This document shows positions 19,532-29,389 of a stretch of DNA of 64,000 nucleotides, piece by piece. Below the pieces are notes generated by a model. The model made no database searches, was not told the origin of the DNA, and saw only the letters and a list, made by a program, of their open reading frames with translations. Origin of the DNA: Pseudoalteromonas sp. P1-9 (GTDB lineage: Bacteria > Pseudomonadota > Gammaproteobacteria > Enterobacterales > Alteromonadaceae); the NCBI RefSeq assembly GCF_001399975.1, contig NZ_LKBD01000009.1, positions 1-64,000 on the forward strand. Direction: 5' to 3'. How positions within the stretch are numbered: the first letter of the stretch is position 1; each line of letters opens with the position of its first letter. The translations under genes were made by a program, and so were the position numbers.

Positions 19532-22093
19532 TTACCCAGTATTTCGCATACCAGTAGCAATACCTGCCATGGTAACCATTAGCACTTGCTCACTTTCAGG
19601 GTGCTCAGGTTTATTGCGTAAACGTTTTAAAGCCTCAATTTGCAACAAATGCAGTGGCAATAAATAAGGCTGGCGTAATCTAAACGAGCTTAAGTTCCAA
19701 GGATCGCTTTCGAGCGTATGAGCTTGGTTAAGCAATGTCAGTACTGCTTGTTCATCTTGCTGTAATTGGCTGCGCAGTTGCTCACCTAAACCTTGTAGCT
19801 CAGGTTCTACAAGCGCTGCGTCATACAGTGCTGATAACTGCGGATCGGACTTTAAGTACACCATTTCAGTTAATGAAATACGGGCTTTAAAGTACGGCCA
19901 GTTTTCCAACATTTCGTTCATCAGCGCACTGTTTTCTTGATAAAACGCTTTAATTGCTTGACCAAGTCCTAACCAACTTGGCAATACTAAACGGTTTTGG
20001 CTCCACGCAAATATCCACGGAATAGCGCGCAGTGATTCAATACCGCCATCTGAGCGGCGCTTGCTTGGACGCGAGCCTAGTGGCAACGATGATAACTCTA
20101 GCTCAGGTGTTGCTTGACGGAAATAGCGTACAAAATTTGGTTCTTCGCGAATATAACCGCGGTAAATTTCACAACTGAGCGATGCCATGTTGTTCATAAG
20201 CGCTCGCCATGATGCTGGCGGCACAGGTTGAGGGTGAATTAGGCTTTCTAAAATCGCACTGGCATACAAGTGCAAACTGCGCACAGCAAGGTTTGGCAAA
20301 CCAAACTTATAGCGAATAGTTTCACCTTGCTCGGTGACACGTAAGCCACCATCAAGTGTTCCTGGCGGTTGCGATGCAATTGCATCGTGTGCAGGACCGC
20401 CCCCGCGACCAATGGTACCACCACGGCCGTGGAATAATTTAAGTTCCACCTCAAACTGTTTAAAAACCTGTACTAGCGCTTCTTGCGCTTGGTATTGCGC
20501 CCATGTGGCCGCTAATACGCCCGCATCTTTTGCCGAATCACTGTAGCCAATCATCACATATTGCTGCTTTTTACAGCGTGTTAAATATTGCTCTATGTTT
20601 AGCAAGTCGCCCATGACTTTTGGCGCGTTGTTTAAATCATCCAATGTTTCAAACAACGGTGCAATTGGCATATCCCAACTAAACTCAGTGGCTTTCATTA
20701 AAAGATTAACAGCAAGCACATCGCTTACTTTACTCGCCATTGAAATGATATAAATACCCAGCACTTCGCGCGGTTGCTTAGCCACCATAGCAAAGGTATC
20801 GAGCACTTCTTGGGTATTTTCACTCCAAGTGACATTGGGTAATAATGGGCGCGGATTATTTATTTCGCTTAGTAGAAACTCAACACGGCGTGTTTCATCC
20901 CAAGTGGCGTAATCGCCTAAATCGAGCGCGCTTACAATCTCGCCAATGGCTTCATCGTGGCGTTCACTGTGTTGACGAATGTCCAGTTTTACCAGAGAAA
21001 TACCGAAACATTGCACCTTGCGAATTAGGTCGAGCACTTGTGAATTGGCAACGCGAGTAAGGCCGACTGCTAATAAGCTATTACGGCATGCTTTTAATGG
21101 CGTAAGTAAATCTTCAGAAGATGAAATTGCACCTTTTGTTTTGCCATCACGTAACAGTGTGATTGACTCTTTGAGTTCGCTAATTAACTTGGTGATCACC
21201 GCGCGATACGGGCCAATATTATTAATATCCGCTTCAATTAAATCATCGGTTGCCTTATGCATCGATAATTCTAAATAAAGTGATTCAAAGTCAGTTAAGT
21301 AGAGTTCTGCGGCAATTAATCGCGCTTGTAAAATGGCTTGTTTACTGAGTTTGGCGGTAACAAACGGGTTGCCGTCTCTATCGCCTGCCATCCAGCTGGC
21401 CATAGTTATTGGCACAATATCTTCGGCTAACGGTTCGCCAATCAAGTTTTGTGAAAGCTCATCTAATTCGCGTACAAATTGTGGTACCGCATGCCATAAA
21501 CTGTCGGTAATGGCATGTAAGCCCCAACGCGATTCATCAAGCGGTGTGGGGCGCTGCTGCCTAATTTCATTGGTATGCCATGCTTGTTCAATGATTTCTT
21601 GCACGCGTTCGCTCAGTGGCGCTTCTCCTTTACTGAGTTCATCAGCCACTTCGTTGTATTTATGAATAAAGGTGCGACGGTTAACTTCGGTTGGGTGCGC
21701 AGTTAACACAAGTTCAATATGCAGCTTTTTAAGCGCTTGTTTAAACGCGTTTGCATCAATACCGGTTAATTTTTCTGATAGAGAATCAAGCGGGTGGGGC
21801 AAATCAAGCTCTGCTAAGCCTTGCTCACTGGTGGTGTGTTGTTGCTCTGCCACATTAGCGAGGTTTAAAAACTGGCTAAATGCACGAGCATGAATTAATA
21901 AATCTTGTTCAGTACTATTTGCAAAGATTGTTTTTAGGTCTTCAACTGCATGGTTTTCACCTGCCACAATGCGCTTACCTAGTAGGCGTACTTCTTCAAT
22001 TTTATCAACCCAACCATCGCCTTTGTCTTCGGCAATTGTTTGGCCAAGTACTTCACCTAACGCACGCACATTATTTGATATGGTTTCTAACAT
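19532..22093 (-). CDS. ppc: Phosphoenolpyruvate carboxylase
   Basis: PEP carboxylase adds bicarbonate to phosphoenolpyruvate to form oxaloacetate, refilling the TCA cycle. The catalytic His lies in VLTAHPTEVNRRT, the bicarbonate/PEP region in GYSDSAKDAGVLAATWAQY, and the flexible catalytic loop in FHGRGGTIGRGGGP. The C-terminus MRNTG is the conserved allosteric end. The first ATG of the frame is at 22111, but the ATG at 22093 has GAGGAAGTT directly before it and gives the usual MLETISNNVR start, so it is preferred (853 residues). A LysR-family gene diverges from it 163 bases away and is a candidate regulator. Confidence 0.97.
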   Translation of the reverse strand: MLETISNNVRALGEVLGQTIAEDKGDGWVDKIEEVRLLGKRIVAGENHAVEDLKTIFANSTEQDLLIHARAFSQFLNLANVAEQQHTTSEQGLAELDLPHPLDSLSEKLTGIDANAFKQALKKLHIELVLTAHPTEVNRRTFIHKYNEVADELSKGEAPLSERVQEIIEQAWHTNEIRQQRPTPLDESRWGLHAITDSLWHAVPQFVRELDELSQNLIGEPLAEDIVPITMASWMAGDRDGNPFVTAKLSKQAILQARLIAAELYLTDFESLYLELSMHKATDDLIEADINNIGPYRAVITKLISELKESITLLRDGKTKGAISSSEDLLTPLKACRNSLLAVGLTRVANSQVLDLIRKVQCFGISLVKLDIRQHSERHDEAIGEIVSALDLGDYATWDETRRVEFLLSEINNPRPLLPNVTWSENTQEVLDTFAMVAKQPREVLGIYIISMASKVSDVLAVNLLMKATEFSWDMPIAPLFETLDDLNNAPKVMGDLLNIEQYLTRCKKQQYVMIGYSDSAKDAGVLAATWAQYQAQEALVQVFKQFEVELKLFHGRGGTIGRGGGPAHDAIASQPPGTLDGGLRVTEQGETIRYKFGLPNLAVRSLHLYASAILESLIHPQPVPPASWRALMNNMASLSCEIYRGYIREEPNFVRYFRQATPELELSSLPLGSRPSKRRSDGGIESLRAIPWIFAWSQNRLVLPSWLGLGQAIKAFYQENSALMNEMLENWPYFKARISLTEMVYLKSDPQLSALYDAALVEPELQGLGEQLRSQLQQDEQAVLTLLNQAHTLESDPWNLSSFRLRQPYLLPLHLLQIEALKRLRNKPEHPESEQVLMVTMAGIATGMRNTG

Positions 22094-22256
22094 AACTTCC
22101 TCATTCCCCAATACAAAGCATCACCACCTGCGTTGTTGTTCTGAGATGCAGGTTGTATTTTATGCATTTATAAGACAAAAATTAGTCTATGCGCGCAATT
22201 AAATAAACGCTAATATATATTTATGTGAATTTGTATAAATAAAAATCTATATTTCT

Positions 22257-23192
22257 ATGCGGTTACCTACAGTAAGACAGTTGCAGCTCTTAAAAGCGCT
22301 CGACCAATACAAAAGTATTTCCTTGGTAGCGCAGCAGTTACATGTGTCGCAACCCTCGGTGTCGATTCAGTTAAAGCAATTAAGCGAAACGGTGGATATG
22401 CCGGTGTATCGCCAGCATGGCAAAACCATTGTGCTTACCGATGCGGGAAAAGCGCTACTAACATGCGCCAATGAGGTATTTACTAGCTTTCATAATTTGT
22501 CGGTATCGATTGATGAGCTTAAAAGCGTGACATCGGGCTCGCTTAATTTATGTGTAGTTTCAACTGCTAAGTATTTCTTGCCGCTAATTTTAGGGGCGTT
22601 TTGTAAAAAACACCCAAAAGTCGATATCAATTTAAAAATAGGTAACCGCCAAGAAGTAAAAGAGCGCATAGAAGCCAACGAAGATGATTTTTACTTTTTT
22701 AGTCAGTGCCCTGAGCGCCCCGAAATTATTAAAACACCGTTACTCGATAACGAACTGGTGGTAATTGCTCCGGCAAGGCATGAATTGCATTTACAACAAG
22801 AAGTCAGCCTAAACCGTTTATCGCATTACCCATTTATAATGCGTGAAAAAGGTTCGGGTACGCGTAATTTAATTGAGCAATTTTGCAAAGAGCAACAATT
22901 AACCTTGAATGAAAAAATGACCATCGAAAGTAACGAAGCGATAAAATACGCTGTTGCATCGGGTCTCGGGCTCTCCATTTTAAGCCGTCACGCTCTTGAT
23001 TATGGTGAAGTACCGGGTTTGGTAAAATTAGATGTAAAAGGGTTTCCAATTCGTAGCACGTGGTTTTTAGCTAAACGCCAAGATAGAAAACAAAGCTTAC
23101 TTGCCAGCGCGTTTGAAACCTTTATGAAAGAGCAAGGTGTGGCCATTTTAGAGCGCTCGCAAGTGAGTGCTAAAAGTGCATTATCAAGCTAG
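22257..23192 (+). CDS. LysR-family transcriptional regulator (CbbR-like), divergent from ppc
   Basis: This 311-residue protein has an N-terminal winged helix-turn-helix (about 5-63, SLVAQQLHVSQPSVSIQLKQ). The periplasmic-binding-like effector domain starts with GSLNLCVVSTAKYFLP. That effector opening resembles the CbbR/RbcR group, which senses metabolites linked to carbon fixation. The position divergent from PEP carboxylase suggests it controls ppc. The likely operator is the 163-base gap, but I cannot point to a certain T-N11-A box. The regulatory link is an inference from gene order. Confidence 0.88.
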   Translation: MRLPTVRQLQLLKALDQYKSISLVAQQLHVSQPSVSIQLKQLSETVDMPVYRQHGKTIVLTDAGKALLTCANEVFTSFHNLSVSIDELKSVTSGSLNLCVVSTAKYFLPLILGAFCKKHPKVDINLKIGNRQEVKERIEANEDDFYFFSQCPERPEIIKTPLLDNELVVIAPARHELHLQQEVSLNRLSHYPFIMREKGSGTRNLIEQFCKEQQLTLNEKMTIESNEAIKYAVASGLGLSILSRHALDYGEVPGLVKLDVKGFPIRSTWFLAKRQDRKQSLLASAFETFMKEQGVAILERSQVSAKSALSS

Positions 23193-23264
23193 AGTTTTAG
23201 TGGTTTTTTCTGTTACTATCCGGCTCAGAATAAATAATTAGAATTAATGGATTTGAGGCAGTAG

Positions 23265-24179
23265 GTGTCTGAATTTGATAAGGAAAGTAGTAATCCTTTT
23301 AATGGGTTAAGCACAGCGCAAAGTAAGCAGTTACATACTTGGTATTTAAATGAGATAAATAGTCAATTAACTGCGCTACTAAAAGGCAGCCAGTCCGGCC
23401 AAATTTTAGAAAAAAAATTAAACCAAGCGCTTACCAAAGCAGCCAGACCCTTAGTAACTCAAACCACTCAGCACAATACGCACAATTTTAATTTCAAGAT
23501 TAAAAATGGCAGTGTGCTACAAGAGCTAAAAGACACCCGCGATGTATTACAAAGCGCCCAATTGCGTATTGCACAATTGCAAAAGCAGCAGCTTGAAAAA
23601 GGCGAAAACGAACTTGCGTTAGAAGCCGAAGTAAGCCGTTTAAAAGCCGAGAACCGCAGCTATCGTAAGCGTTTAAGTAATTTGCTACAAAGTGCAGATA
23701 GCCAAGGTGGTAGCTATTTAAAAGTACATTTTGTTGGGCGTATTTTTGTCCATGCGCTTAAATCAAGCTTTGCCGATTGGCAGCAAACCGAAAAAGGCAA
23801 GGCATTCCAAAATAAAGATTTTTACAGCTTATTTCCGCGCGTATTGTACCGCGGCTTATTGAAAGAATTAGAGCTGCTTATCGGTCAAAGTGATTACTCT
23901 CGGATCAACCAAACCCTTTCTAATTATGTGTATCAAACCAAAGGTGTGCCCGTTGAAAATTGGCCTGATGAAGACCCAATTTATAACACGCGACTAATAA
24001 ACCAAAAGCAAAATGAACTGCTGTTTACGCTTCGCACCCATCACGATAAGCGTAAGAACTTTGCTAATTACCTTGAGAAAAAACTCGAGAAAACCGGTTT
24101 TACCCCAATGCATGGTCGATTATTGGTTAATTTAATTCAGCATGCCACCGACAAACAGGCGCTTGACCAAAGGCAATGA
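23265..24179 (+). CDS. Coiled-coil protein of unknown function
   Basis: This 304-residue soluble protein starts at GTG, 72 bases after the LysR gene. It has a long heptad-rich region at about 85-145 (LQELKDTRDVLQSAQLRIAQ and following), then a mixed helical domain rich in basic and aromatic residues (about 155-300, including YSLFPRVLYRGLLKELELL). No signal peptide or catalytic motif is visible, and I do not recognise the family. Its stop overlaps the start of the acetyltransferase gene (ATGA arrangement), so the two are probably translationally coupled. Confidence 0.7.
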   Translation: MSEFDKESSNPFNGLSTAQSKQLHTWYLNEINSQLTALLKGSQSGQILEKKLNQALTKAARPLVTQTTQHNTHNFNFKIKNGSVLQELKDTRDVLQSAQLRIAQLQKQQLEKGENELALEAEVSRLKAENRSYRKRLSNLLQSADSQGGSYLKVHFVGRIFVHALKSSFADWQQTEKGKAFQNKDFYSLFPRVLYRGLLKELELLIGQSDYSRINQTLSNYVYQTKGVPVENWPDEDPIYNTRLINQKQNELLFTLRTHHDKRKNFANYLEKKLEKTGFTPMHGRLLVNLIQHATDKQALDQRQ

Positions 24180-24727
24180 TACTCAAAACCAAACGTACAT
24201 TTATTGATGTGCCAAACAGTAACGATATACAAGCCCTGTTGTCGTTTATTAACGAGAACAAAGCACATTTAGCACCGTGGGAGCCAACGCGCGATAAGCA
24301 CTATTACACTAATGTGAATGTGCAGAATCTAATTAATGGTTATCAAACGCACCTTAATAATCAAAGCGCATATCATTTTGCCGCCTTTGATTTTGAACGC
24401 CGCGAAATAATGGCAATGTGTAACTTTACTAATGTGGTACGAGGGCCTTTTCAAGCGTGCTATCTAGGTTATTGTGTTGCCGAAAAATACCAAGGGCAAG
24501 GCATAATGTTTGAGGTAGTAGAGGCAGGGCTCGATTATGTTTTTAATGAGCTAAACTTGCACCGCGTGATGGCAAACTATATGCCACATAATACAAAAAG
24601 TGCCCAGTTATTAACGCGTTTAGGTTTTGAAAAAGAAGGGCTGGCTAAACGTTATTTAAAAATAAAAGGCACATGGCAAGATCACGTTCTGACCGCCAAA
24701 ATTAATCCTCACTTTATTGATGACTAG
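24176..24727 (+). CDS. RimJ/RimL-type GNAT N-acetyltransferase
   Basis: This 183-residue acetyl-CoA-dependent acetyltransferase has the acceptor-side YLGYCVAEKYQGQGIMFEVV segment containing the Q/R-x-x-G-x-G/A-type acetyl-CoA loop. LNLHRVMANYMPHNTKSAQL and LLTRLGFEKEGLAKRYL follow, as in RimJ/RimL proteins that modify protein N-termini or small molecules. The ATG overlaps the stop of the upstream coiled-coil gene by four bases. The substrate is unknown, and RimJ itself (S5 acetylation) is only a possibility. Confidence 0.88.
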   Translation: MILKTKRTFIDVPNSNDIQALLSFINENKAHLAPWEPTRDKHYYTNVNVQNLINGYQTHLNNQSAYHFAAFDFERREIMAMCNFTNVVRGPFQACYLGYCVAEKYQGQGIMFEVVEAGLDYVFNELNLHRVMANYMPHNTKSAQLLTRLGFEKEGLAKRYLKIKGTWQDHVLTAKINPHFIDD

Positions 24728-24730
24728 AGT

Positions 24731-25135
24731 TTACTTCCATTGTGTTGCAGGGGCTTTTAGGTAATGGTTTATTAAATAACCCCATGGCAGTACGAGTGGT
24801 GTAAGAATCACTCCCATCGCACACGCAAAAACTAACTCTTGAGCGTATTCATCAAGACTATTATTTAAATACATAGGTAGGGCATAAACTAAAAGCCAAA
24901 ACACTTTCCAAATGAACTCAAGCAGCAGTACGGGTAACATTTTAAGTGGGTACTTTATGCCTAGCAGCGAGAGAAGACAAAAGCCCATTAAGATGGCATT
25001 GATAATGGTGTCTGAATCAGCAAATTGACCTGAGCCAGAAACTACATCGGGCAAAGTGGTTACACCTAAACCAAATGCAATAAATGCATACATTGCTCTT
25101 AACAGGTAAATTCTAACTGTGCTGACTTCATCCAT
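24731..25135 (-). CDS. Four-helix inner-membrane protein of unknown function
   Basis: This 134-residue protein has four predicted membrane helices (about 8-30, 43-60, 66-88 and 103-123). Its short cytoplasmic N-terminus is MDEVSTVR. No polar catalytic motif stands out. It lies tail to tail with the acetyltransferase gene, with only three bases between the stops. The family is not recognised. Confidence 0.7.
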   Translation of the reverse strand: MDEVSTVRIYLLRAMYAFIAFGLGVTTLPDVVSGSGQFADSDTIINAILMGFCLLSLLGIKYPLKMLPVLLLEFIWKVFWLLVYALPMYLNNSLDEYAQELVFACAMGVILTPLVLPWGYLINHYLKAPATQWK

Positions 25136-25397
25136 AACTTTAGTTCCCTAGTTTTTTATGCTGAATTTAGGTTACTTAATATCTTTATCACAGGTTTTAT
25201 TTGTAACAGATATTTTAAAATAGAACCATTACAGTTCTTGTCTAAGTGATCTAGTGATAACAGCAACGCACATAGTTACATTAAAGCCTCGTTTTTTAAC
25301 CTTACAAATCAGGAAAAACTTCCACACACTTTAAAACACTATGATTCTAAACGTGTTTATGATTAAGATGGGGTAATAATTTAAAAAGGGACATACC

Positions 25398-25946
25398 ATG
25401 TTAAAACAGATTATAGGCGGTACGTTATTGTTATCAGCCGCGCAGCTTTGGGCGAACACCTTTACACTTACAAGTAATGATATTGCAAACGGTGAAATGC
25501 TTTCAAATAAGCACGTTTTTAATGGCTTTGGTTGTGAAGGAGAAAATATATCGCCGCATTTAGCATGGAGCGGTGCACCCAAAAACACCAAAGCGTTTGC
25601 TGTTTTTGCCTATGACCCAGATGCGCCAACTGGCAGCGGCTGGTGGCATTGGCAGGTTACAGATTTACCCGCGAGCACTTCTGAACTAGCCGCTGGTGCG
25701 GGCAGTAGTTCAAATCCACAACTCCCCGAGGGTGCGGTACAAATTAATAACGACTTTGGAGTAAATGGCTTTGGTGGCGCGTGCCCACCAAAAGGAGATG
25801 GCATTCATCGTTATCAGTTCACAGTGTTCGCCTTAGCAAAGCCACTTGGTTTAAAAAGAAATAGCAAAAGTGCGGTGGCAGGGTATATGGTGAATGCCAA
25901 TACACTGGCAAAAGCAACGATTGAGGCGGTGTATAAACGCGATTAA
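25398..25946 (+). CDS. YbhB/YbcL-type phosphatidylethanolamine-binding (PEBP) protein, secreted
   Basis: This 182-residue protein has a signal peptide at about 1-20 (ending AQLWAN). PEBP signatures follow: NISPHLAWSGAPKNTKAFAV, the pocket motif DPDAPTGSGWWHWQV, GFGGACPPKGDGIHRYQFTVFAL and a C-terminal helix. Bacterial members bind anionic ligands of unknown nature, and 'Raf kinase inhibitor-like' is only a family name. The AAAAAGGGAC ribosome site supports the ATG at 25398. It is a single-gene unit with a downstream terminator. Confidence 0.92.
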   Translation: MLKQIIGGTLLLSAAQLWANTFTLTSNDIANGEMLSNKHVFNGFGCEGENISPHLAWSGAPKNTKAFAVFAYDPDAPTGSGWWHWQVTDLPASTSELAAGAGSSSNPQLPEGAVQINNDFGVNGFGGACPPKGDGIHRYQFTVFALAKPLGLKRNSKSAVAGYMVNANTLAKATIEAVYKRD

Positions 25947-25965
25947 CGTATTTAAGTTGTTGAGT

Positions 25966-25997
25966 AAAAAGCCAGCATGTAAGTGCTGGCTTTTTTG
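25966..25997 (+). terminator. Rho-independent terminator of the PEBP gene
   Basis: The stem AAAAAGCCAGCA / TGCTGGCTTTTTT has a short TGTAAG loop and a T-run. The A-run on the other side means it may also act on the convergent MFS gene. Confidence 0.88.
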
Positions 25998-26037
25998 TTT
26001 TTCTTGCAATAACTAACACAAATTTAAAACAAAGAAC

Positions 26038-27333
26038 TTAAGCTGTTTTAGCCGTTTGTTCAGTTGCCAGCTGCTCTGTAATAAATGCTGGGCGTTCTAA
26101 TTTATCCATAATGAGGTAAAGTAAAAATACCGCCACAGCAATGCCACTGCAAACTAAAAACAGGGTTCGACCGTCAAACATATCAAGCAGTAAACCACCA
26201 CCAATGGGCGCAAAGGCATAGCCTAAATCGTAAAATGCGGTTGCGCCAAAATATGCACCGCGAAGGTTAGTTGGCGCAATGCGGTCAACATGTACGCTCA
26301 TGGTAGGAAATAAAATGGCCTCAGCAAGGCTCATAATTACCACCGCGCCTAACCAACCAGCAAAAAAAGTAAGTGGATTAAAAGCAAACCAGATTTGCGA
26401 GATGATAAGTAACACCAAGCCAAAACGAATACGCACTAAAATTGGTCGCGATGCTAGTAGTTTAAGCAGTAAAAACTGACAGGTAATAATCACTAACGCG
26501 TTAGTAAAGATCATTGATGAAATAAGTTCGAGCAAGTTATTTGCACCCTCACGAGTAAGGTATTGCACCAGTGAACTATCCATTTGACCATAAATAAAAA
26601 AGCACAAAATGTTTGCCAAAATAAGGCACTGTAACAGCTTATCTTGTACTAACACGCTAAAGGTTTGTTTAAAGCCCGTTTGTGTTTTTGGTGTTTGGTT
26701 TTTTGGCGCACTTTGTGCGTTATCTATATCCACTTTTGATTGGGTTTTATCTTGATGTTTAAACCCCCAGGTTAACAACACAAGTAAAAACGCAAAGGCG
26801 TAAACGGTAATAAAAAAGCTCGATTGCTCGCCAGTTAATCCAAGCCAAACCCCCAGCATTGGGCCAACTGCACAGCCAACATTAACAGCAAAATAAAGTG
26901 ATTGCATCGCAAGTTCGCGGGTCGCTTTTTCTGGAATAATATCGCCAATTAAAGCCGATGCAAGCGGCCGCCAAAGTGATGTGGCAATAGAGCAGAGCGT
27001 AATTACAATGGTAAACATTAAGATTGTGTCGGCGATGGCAAGCAAACTAAACGAAACAATATAAAGCACGCCTGTGGCGTACATCATAGGCTTGCGGCCA
27101 AATTTATCTGACAGGGTGCTGCCAACAAAGCTGACAAACACCGAAATAACCGCAGCGAGCGACAATACCGAGCCCACTTCGGTTGCAGAAAGGGCAAACT
27201 TTTTATACAGAATCACGGCCAAAAATGGCCACACCATATAAAAGCTACCGCGCGTTATAAATGAGCCAAATAGCATAATCCACATTAAAGGTGGAAACTG
27301 CTTTATACGAGAAATTGAAATATCACTGTTCAT
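26038..27333 (-). CDS. Major facilitator superfamily transporter
   Basis: This 431-residue inner-membrane protein has about 12 hydrophobic helices and a central cytoplasmic loop (about 195-225, rich in K, Q and P). The loop between helices 2 and 3 has the MFS signature GSTLSDKFGRKPMMYATG at about 70-87. It resembles the drug-efflux-like MDR branch. The substrate is unknown and no regulator is adjacent. It ends about 40 bases from the PEBP terminator. Confidence 0.9.
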   Translation of the reverse strand: MNSDISISRIKQFPPLMWIMLFGSFITRGSFYMVWPFLAVILYKKFALSATEVGSVLSLAAVISVFVSFVGSTLSDKFGRKPMMYATGVLYIVSFSLLAIADTILMFTIVITLCSIATSLWRPLASALIGDIIPEKATRELAMQSLYFAVNVGCAVGPMLGVWLGLTGEQSSFFITVYAFAFLLVLLTWGFKHQDKTQSKVDIDNAQSAPKNQTPKTQTGFKQTFSVLVQDKLLQCLILANILCFFIYGQMDSSLVQYLTREGANNLLELISSMIFTNALVIITCQFLLLKLLASRPILVRIRFGLVLLIISQIWFAFNPLTFFAGWLGAVVIMSLAEAILFPTMSVHVDRIAPTNLRGAYFGATAFYDLGYAFAPIGGGLLLDMFDGRTLFLVCSGIAVAVFLLYLIMDKLERPAFITEQLATEQTAKTA

Positions 27334-27797
27334 TATTTTGTTCTTATTGCTGTGAAAAATGGCATGCTAAAACCTCGAGTTTGGTTTAGGTCAAGCCGGT
27401 TTTTTAGTAAACCTTGCACTATTGCGCTGCTTATATTTAATGCGCAGGTCTATTGTTTCGCGTGAGCTCAGTGGATAACTTAAATTTACATGGGCAATTA
27501 GCTGCACGTAATACTACGTGTTTAGCGCTTATATCGCATTGTTTTTGAGTAAATAAACGTTAGTAAATTTTCGTAATATGTATCGTTTTTCACTGTGTTT
27601 GTCTCAAATTTTCTTGTAAGGTAGAAATTGAAAATGCTCGTAAAATGAGCATTTAATCTTGGTTAACAACAAAAGTGATGTTTATTTTTAGGATGTTAAA
27701 CATCTGGCTGATGATGGCTATATGTAATCAAGGTTTGCTGTGTGAGTGCTTTTAAGAAACAAATTCAACTTATACTTCAATAATACAAGGAGAAGTA
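27334..27797. other. Divergent intergenic region between the MFS and sulfatase genes
   Basis: About 460 bases with no credible gene. It contains an 8-bp inverted repeat, AAATGCTC / GAGCATTT, at 27632-27654 that could be an operator or weak hairpin. It also has the AAGGAGAAG ribosome site just before 27798. Promoters for both flanking genes should lie here. Confidence 0.5.
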
Positions 27798-29281
27798 ATG
27801 AAATTACCATTAGTCAGTGTGTTAGCTGGGCTACTTTCGTTGTCAGCCCACGCGAAAGACCCGAACGTTCTCGCCATTATGGTGGATGATGTGGCACAGG
27901 TTTCTTTAAGTGCCTATTCGCATGGCATGACCTACAACACCCCCAACATCGATCGAATTGCCAATGAAGGCGCGACCATTATGCCCAGCCAAGTTGTACC
28001 GCAGGGCGTGCAGCGTTTTTAATGGGGCAATTACCGGTGCGCACAGGACTGACAACGGTTGGTCAGCCCGGCAATCCTTTGGGCATTAAAGAAGCCGATC
28101 CAACCATTGCTGAGTTTTTAAAAGATAAAGGCTACATGACGGGGCAATTTGGTAAAAACCACTTGGGTGACCTTGACGAGCACTTGCCAACGCGCCATGG
28201 TTTTGATGAATTTTATGGCAATTTGTATCATCTGAATGTGTCAGAAGAACCTGAGCAGGAAGATTACCCAAAAACAAAAGAATTTAAGAAGAAGTTTGGC
28301 CCGCGCGGTGTGATTGAAGCGTATGCCGACGGCCGTATCATTGATACAGGTCCGCTAACGCGTAAACGCATGGAAACATTTGATGAAGAAGTGTTAGCGC
28401 GAAGCCTAGATTTTATGGAGCGCGCGGTTAAAGCAGATAAACCCTTCTTTATTTGGCATGCGCCAAGTCGTATGCATGTTTACACGCGCTTGAAACCAGA
28501 GAGCCGTCATCTTGCGACTCATATTAGCTCTGAAGAAGATGTTTTTGTTAGCGGTTTATTAGAGCACGATGGTCATGTAGGGAAGCTTCTCGATAAACTC
28601 GATGAGCTAAAAATTGCCGATAACACCATTGTAATCTACACCACAGATAATGGCCCTGAGCAAAGTTCGTGGCCTGATGCGGGTACAACCAAATTCCGCG
28701 GTGAAAAAATGACGACATGGGAAGGCGGTGTGCGTGTGCCGTCTATGGTGCGTTGGCCGAAAAAAATTCCAGCAGGGTTAAAGCTTAACGGTATTTCCTC
28801 GCATGAAGATGTATTTCCAACCATTGCTGCAGCAGTGGGTGAGAAAAACTTGCGAAAAGCAATGGAGAAAAAGTTTAAAGTATATATCGATGGTGAAAAC
28901 AACCTTGATTATTGGCGTGGCAAAAGCAAAAAATCTGCGCGTAATCACTTCTTTTATTATTACGAATCGCAGTTAACCGCAATTCGTGTTGGCCCTTGGA
29001 AAATGCACTTTGCATCAAAACCTGGTGGTCGTTACTACGAAGATTTGGTTACCCATACCATGCCCAAACTGTTTAACTTACGTAAAGATTCAATGGAACA
29101 TTACGATGGCGTAACAGGCTTTCATCAAATCATGAGAAAAAGCTGGGTATTTCAACCTGCAATCGCGATGCTAACGGAGCATATTAAAACATTTGAAAAG
29201 TTCCCACCGCGCCAAGAAGCAGCGTCGCTAAATATTAATGAAGCGATTAAAAAAGCGAAATCAGTCTCTACAACACGATAA
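27798..29281 (+). pseudogene. Arylsulfatase (S1 family) interrupted by a frameshift just before the active site
   Basis: The first segment (27798-28022) encodes a signal peptide and the start of the fold (LAIMVDDVAQ with metal-binding Asp residues, then TPNIDRIANEGA) before running out of frame. The second frame, read upstream of its ATG at 28022 from about 27974, gives DHYAQPSCTAGRAAFLMGQL. This holds the C-x-A-G-R formylglycine motif of sulfatases, followed by GYMTGQFGKNHLGD, TTDNGPE and the rest of the enzyme. The two pieces would join into a protein of about 495 residues if 1 (+3n) bases were restored between 27965 and 27976. Comparison with the usual EGAxFTDxYAQ text suggests about 10 bases are missing. 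As written, neither piece can be an active sulfatase. Confidence 0.85.
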
Positions 29282-29286
29282 TCAAA

Positions 29287-29318
29287 TAAACCCACTTAGC
29301 GTTTGCTAAGTGGGTTTA
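29287..29318. terminator. Bidirectional terminator between sulfatase and DUF1330-like genes
   Basis: A perfect 14-bp stem (TAAACCCACTTAGC / GCTAAGTGGGTTTA) has a four-base loop and lies directly after the sulfatase stop codon between convergent genes. The flanks are only moderately T-rich. Confidence 0.75.
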
Positions 29319-29389
29319 CCTTTTCGATATAATCGTGAGCTGAATGCGCAAGTCTAGCGTGCCGTATAAGTGACGATTCGCGGTTATTC

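Noticed and set aside
19532-22093. Several plus-strand open frames of 70-110 codons opposite ppc
   Set aside because: They lie wholly antisense to a conserved enzyme and encode Cys- and Ser-rich, low-complexity translations typical of shadows.
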